Source: JANWVO01 sp964458495
Lineage (GTDB): Bacteria > Acidobacteriota > Terriglobia > Bryobacterales > Bryobacteraceae
Direction: 5' to 3'
DNA length: 64,000 nucleotides
NCBI GenBank assembly: GCA_964458495.1
Contig: CAYWJB010000002.1
Location: forward strand, 325,388-389,387
Made by a program: the position numbers and the translations under genes. This document shows, piece by piece, positions 61,776 through 64,000 of this stretch. The notes under the pieces are model-generated. The model saw only the letters and a list, made by a program, of their open reading frames with translations. It ran no database searches and was not told the DNA's origin. Within the stretch, counting starts at the first letter, position 1; each line of letters starts with the position of its first letter.

Positions 61776-62074
61776 CGGCGGAGGAGGCGCAGGCGGCGCT
61801 GGACGAGCTGCGGCGGCAGATCGACGCGCTGGACCTGCAGATTCTGGAGCTGCTGAACCGGAGGGCGCTGGTGGCGGCGCAAATCGGGGACGTGAAGAAA
61901 GCGGCGTCGCTGCCTGTCTACGAGCCGAAGCGCGAGGAGGAGGTGTTCCGGAACGTCACGTCGAACAACGGCGGACCGCTTTCGGAGAACGCGGTGCGGC
62001 GGCTGTTCGAGCGCGTCATCGACGAAATGCGTCTGTTGCAGCGGGAGCGGCTGCGCAAGGAGCAGGAACGATGA
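61748..62074 (+). CDS. Chorismate mutase, AroQ type
   Basis: This 108-residue helical protein converts chorismate to prephenate. It follows the AroQ pattern: LRRQIDALDLQILELLNRRA, then IGDVKKAASLPVYEPKREEE and a late helix ERVIDEMRLLQ. I use GTG 61748, which gives M-QGAERNHLT and overlaps trpA by 28 bases; CTG 61772 at the trpA stop is possible but rare. It overlaps the DAHP synthase homologue by 4 bases, pairing a branch-point enzyme with a DAHP synthase-like protein. Confidence 0.85.
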   Translation: MQGAERNHLTAEEAQAALDELRRQIDALDLQILELLNRRALVAAQIGDVKKAASLPVYEPKREEEVFRNVTSNNGGPLSENAVRRLFERVIDEMRLLQRERLRKEQER

Positions 62075-63099
62075 TCATCATCATGGAGAAGGGCGCGACC
62101 GAAGAGCAGATCGAGGCGGTGATCGAGAAGCTCATCGGGCTGGACTTCAACGTGCATCGTTCCACCGGCGAGGTGCACACGGTGCTGGGCGCGGTGGGGC
62201 CGGCGGAGCTGGTGGATCCGGACGAGTTCAAGGTGATGCCCGGGGTGATGGAGTGCCACCGGGTGATGACGCCTTACCAGCGGGCGGGGCGCGCGGCGAA
62301 GGCAGAGAGGACGGTGATCCGGCTGGCCGGCGGCAGGGCGGGCGAGGTGGAGATCGGCGGCAGCCGCGTGGTGATGATGGCGGGCCCGGGAAGCGTGGAA
62401 GGCGAACAACAGTTGTTCCGGTGCGCGGAGCTGGCGGCACGCGGAGGCGCCAAGCTGTTCCGCGCGGGCGGGCTGCGCGCGCACCTGTCTCCGCTCCATC
62501 TGGCGGCGCCGGATGCCGAATCGCTGCGCCTGATGCGCCGCGCGGCGGACACCTTCGGCATGTTCCTGGCCGGCGAAGTGACCGAGGCGGACCATGTGCC
62601 AGCGGTGGAAGAGCACGCCGATGTGCTTCTGATCGGCTCGCGCAACATGCAGAACTATCCGCTGCTGCGCGCCGCGGGCCGGGCCGGCAGGCCGGTGTTG
62701 CTGAAGCGCGGCGCGGCGGCGACGGTGCAGGAACTTCTGGTCTCGGCGGACATGATTCTGGACGGCGGCAACGAAGCCGTCATGCTGTGCGAGCGCGGCG
62801 TGCGCACTTATGGGTCTTACACAAAGAACACGCTGGACGTGACGGCGATCCCCGTGTTGCACAAGCTGTCGCACCTGCCGGTGCTGGCCGACCCGTGCCG
62901 CGCCGCGGGACGGCGCGACCTGGCGCCGCCGCTCGCCGCGGCGGCCCTGGCTGCGGGCGCCGACGGGGTGCTGCTGGACGTCCACCCGGATCCGTCCAAG
63001 GTGCTCGCCGAGGGCGCGCAATCCCTGGAGCCGGAGCAGTTCCTCGAGCTGGCGCGGCAGTTGAAGGCGCTGGCGGCGGCAATGGGAAGGAGCTTCTGA
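62071..63099 (+). CDS. DAHP synthase homologue with lost metal ligands
   Basis: This 342-residue protein matches type I-beta DAHP synthases along its length: an N-terminal ferredoxin-like regulatory domain (IIIMEKGATEEQIEAVIEKL), then the barrel with IGSRNMQNYPLL, LLKRG and MLCERGVRTY. Yet all four metal ligands differ: the Cys of GPCSVE is G107 (GPGSVE), the His of DPSH is R277 (DPCRAAG), the Glu of EVHP is D303 and the Asp of SDGxQSL is E314. The KPRT substrate motif reads RAHL (136-139). Catalysis by the known route is unlikely; a regulatory partner of the coupled chorismate mutase is my inference. I give no symbol for that reason. Confidence 0.82.
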   Translation: MIIIMEKGATEEQIEAVIEKLIGLDFNVHRSTGEVHTVLGAVGPAELVDPDEFKVMPGVMECHRVMTPYQRAGRAAKAERTVIRLAGGRAGEVEIGGSRVVMMAGPGSVEGEQQLFRCAELAARGGAKLFRAGGLRAHLSPLHLAAPDAESLRLMRRAADTFGMFLAGEVTEADHVPAVEEHADVLLIGSRNMQNYPLLRAAGRAGRPVLLKRGAAATVQELLVSADMILDGGNEAVMLCERGVRTYGSYTKNTLDVTAIPVLHKLSHLPVLADPCRAAGRRDLAPPLAAAALAAGADGVLLDVHPDPSKVLAEGAQSLEPEQFLELARQLKALAAAMGRSF

Positions 63100-63106
63100 G
63101 CGGCGC

Positions 63107-63949
63107 ATGGAAACAGTCGTCATCGCCGGCGTGGGGCTGATCGGCGGGTCATTCGGGTTGGCGCTGAAGCGCGCCGGATTCCGCGGCCGCATCGTGGGGG
63201 TGAGTTCGCCGCAGACGATCGAAAAGGCGCTGCGGAGAGGCGCGATCGACGAAGGCGCAAGCCTGGAAGAGGCGGCGCCGCGGGCGGATCTCGTCTATCT
63301 GGCCGGACCGATCCGCGCCATTCTCGACACCCTTCCGAAACTCGGCGAGCTGGCGCGCGAGGGAGCGCTTATCACCGACGCCGGCAGCACGAAGCGGCGC
63401 ATCTGCGAAGCAGGCAGCCGGCTGCGCGGCGCGCTGTTCCTTGGCGGGCACCCGATGGCGGGCAAGGAGAAGCGCGGCGTGGAGGAGGCGGACGCGGATC
63501 TGTTCCGCGGCAGGCCCTACCTGCTGACGCCGGCAAGGCCCGAGGATCTCTCGCCGCCGGGCGCGCGCGAGTTCGTCCGGTGGCTGGAACGGATCGGCGC
63601 CGAGGCGCGCGTAATGACGCCGCAGGAGCACGACCGCACGGTGGCGCTCAGCTCGCACCTGCCGCAGATGGTTTCCACGGCGCTTTCGTCGGCGCTGGCA
63701 GGCGAGAGCGGCGTGGCGGAGGCGGCTGGACCCGGTCTGCTGGACATGACCCGGCTCGCACTGAGCGGCTGGGACATCTGGCAGGACATCCTCGAAACAA
63801 ACCGGGACGAGATTGTTCGCGCGATCGGGATGTTCGAAGAACGGTTGCGGTCGCTGAAGGCAGAGCTCGAGAATGGGCTGCCGGAGGAGGATTTCCGGCG
63901 CGGGGCGGAGTTCTCGCGCAGGCTTCGCGCGGGGCGCACCGGCAGCTAG
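63107..63949 (+). CDS. tyrA: Prephenate dehydrogenase
   Basis: This 280-residue enzyme oxidises prephenate to 4-hydroxyphenylpyruvate for tyrosine. It has the NAD motif VVIAGVGLIGGSFGLALKRA, ITDAGSTKRRIC, the substrate histidines in GGHPMAGKEKRGVEEAD and LSSHLPQMVSTAL. An ACT regulatory domain is absent, as in the shorter members. It lies 7 bases after the DAHP synthase homologue and ends the aromatic operon. The final 51 bases of the window hold nothing I can support. Confidence 0.93.
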   Translation: METVVIAGVGLIGGSFGLALKRAGFRGRIVGVSSPQTIEKALRRGAIDEGASLEEAAPRADLVYLAGPIRAILDTLPKLGELAREGALITDAGSTKRRICEAGSRLRGALFLGGHPMAGKEKRGVEEADADLFRGRPYLLTPARPEDLSPPGAREFVRWLERIGAEARVMTPQEHDRTVALSSHLPQMVSTALSSALAGESGVAEAAGPGLLDMTRLALSGWDIWQDILETNRDEIVRAIGMFEERLRSLKAELENGLPEEDFRRGAEFSRRLRAGRTGS

Positions 63950-64000
63950 CCGCCATTTCTCACACAGGGGTTGGCGGGAAGCCGTGGACTCTGGCATAAA

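Overview
The window looks like chromosomal DNA of a GC-rich, Gram-negative acidobacterium, most likely of the Solibacter/Bryobacter group. This is inferred from gene families: a secreted protein ending in the IPT/TIG-like region typical of Solibacter proteins, a large Asp-box (BNR/VPS10-like) secreted protein, two Tat-exported Gfo/Idh/MocA oxidoreductases, a DUF4434 protein, and the run yicC-gmk-rpoZ-coaBC. Genes are tightly packed, often with ATGA or GTGA stop/start overlaps, and GTG and TTG starts are common. I found no rRNA, tRNA or CRISPR array.

Layout. 0.1-5.5 kb: two divergent secreted proteins. 5.5-9.9 kb: two small hypotheticals and two GT-C-like membrane proteins separated by a decayed minus-strand reading frame. 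10-11.5 kb: periplasmic cyclophilin and KDPG aldolase. 11.5-19.9 kb: a long plus-strand housekeeping run (Trm112-like, GT9 glycosyltransferase, MsbA-like exporter, yicC, gmk, rpoZ, coaBC, type-4 uracil-DNA glycosylase, tmk, holB) serving envelope assembly, nucleotide supply, CoA synthesis and replication/repair. 19.9-21.3 kb: a minus-strand cheY-cheX-cheW set. 21.4-28.1 kb: an SDR, a DUF4434 protein, DUF167, a membrane protein plus a receiver domain fused to a secreted domain, a UvrC-like protein with a lost nuclease site, and an aldo/keto reductase. 28.2-33.2 kb: a four-gene set (Aas-like acyltransferase/acyl ligase, MFS carrier, PLP aminotransferase, GNAT) that suggests acyl-lipid or acyl-amino-acid work. 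33.2-43.4 kb: ABC exporter, truB, a glmU-yvcK-TPR unit, an RRM protein, small genes, an MBL hydrolase, ribF and an MgtC/DUF4010 membrane protein. 43.6-49.2 kb: GH95 fucosidase, a tiny repeat protein, an unusual AT-richer stretch with two diverged copies of a structured element, a phage-type DUF669 gene with an SSB-like tip, and a MocA oxidoreductase. 49.2-58.3 kb: a two-component system, a PA-domain subtilase, an Asp-box protein, an unknown secreted protein and a second MocA oxidoreductase. 58.4-63.9 kb: an aromatic amino acid operon, trpC-trpF-trpB-trpA-chorismate mutase-DAHP synthase homologue-tyrA.

The observations I rate highest are these. (1) The DAHP synthase homologue has all four metal ligands and the KPRT substrate motif replaced, although its N-terminal regulatory domain is intact and it sits beside chorismate mutase. 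(2) The paired structured elements near 46.3-46.7 kb have helices that covary between copies. (3) The UvrC-like protein keeps the four-cysteine cluster motif but has lost the GIY-YIG catalytic residues. (4) A receiver domain runs in frame into a signal-peptide-like segment and a secreted domain. (5) The Aas-MFS-aminotransferase-GNAT set may be a lipid pathway. All functional statements rest on motif reading; no database search was run.
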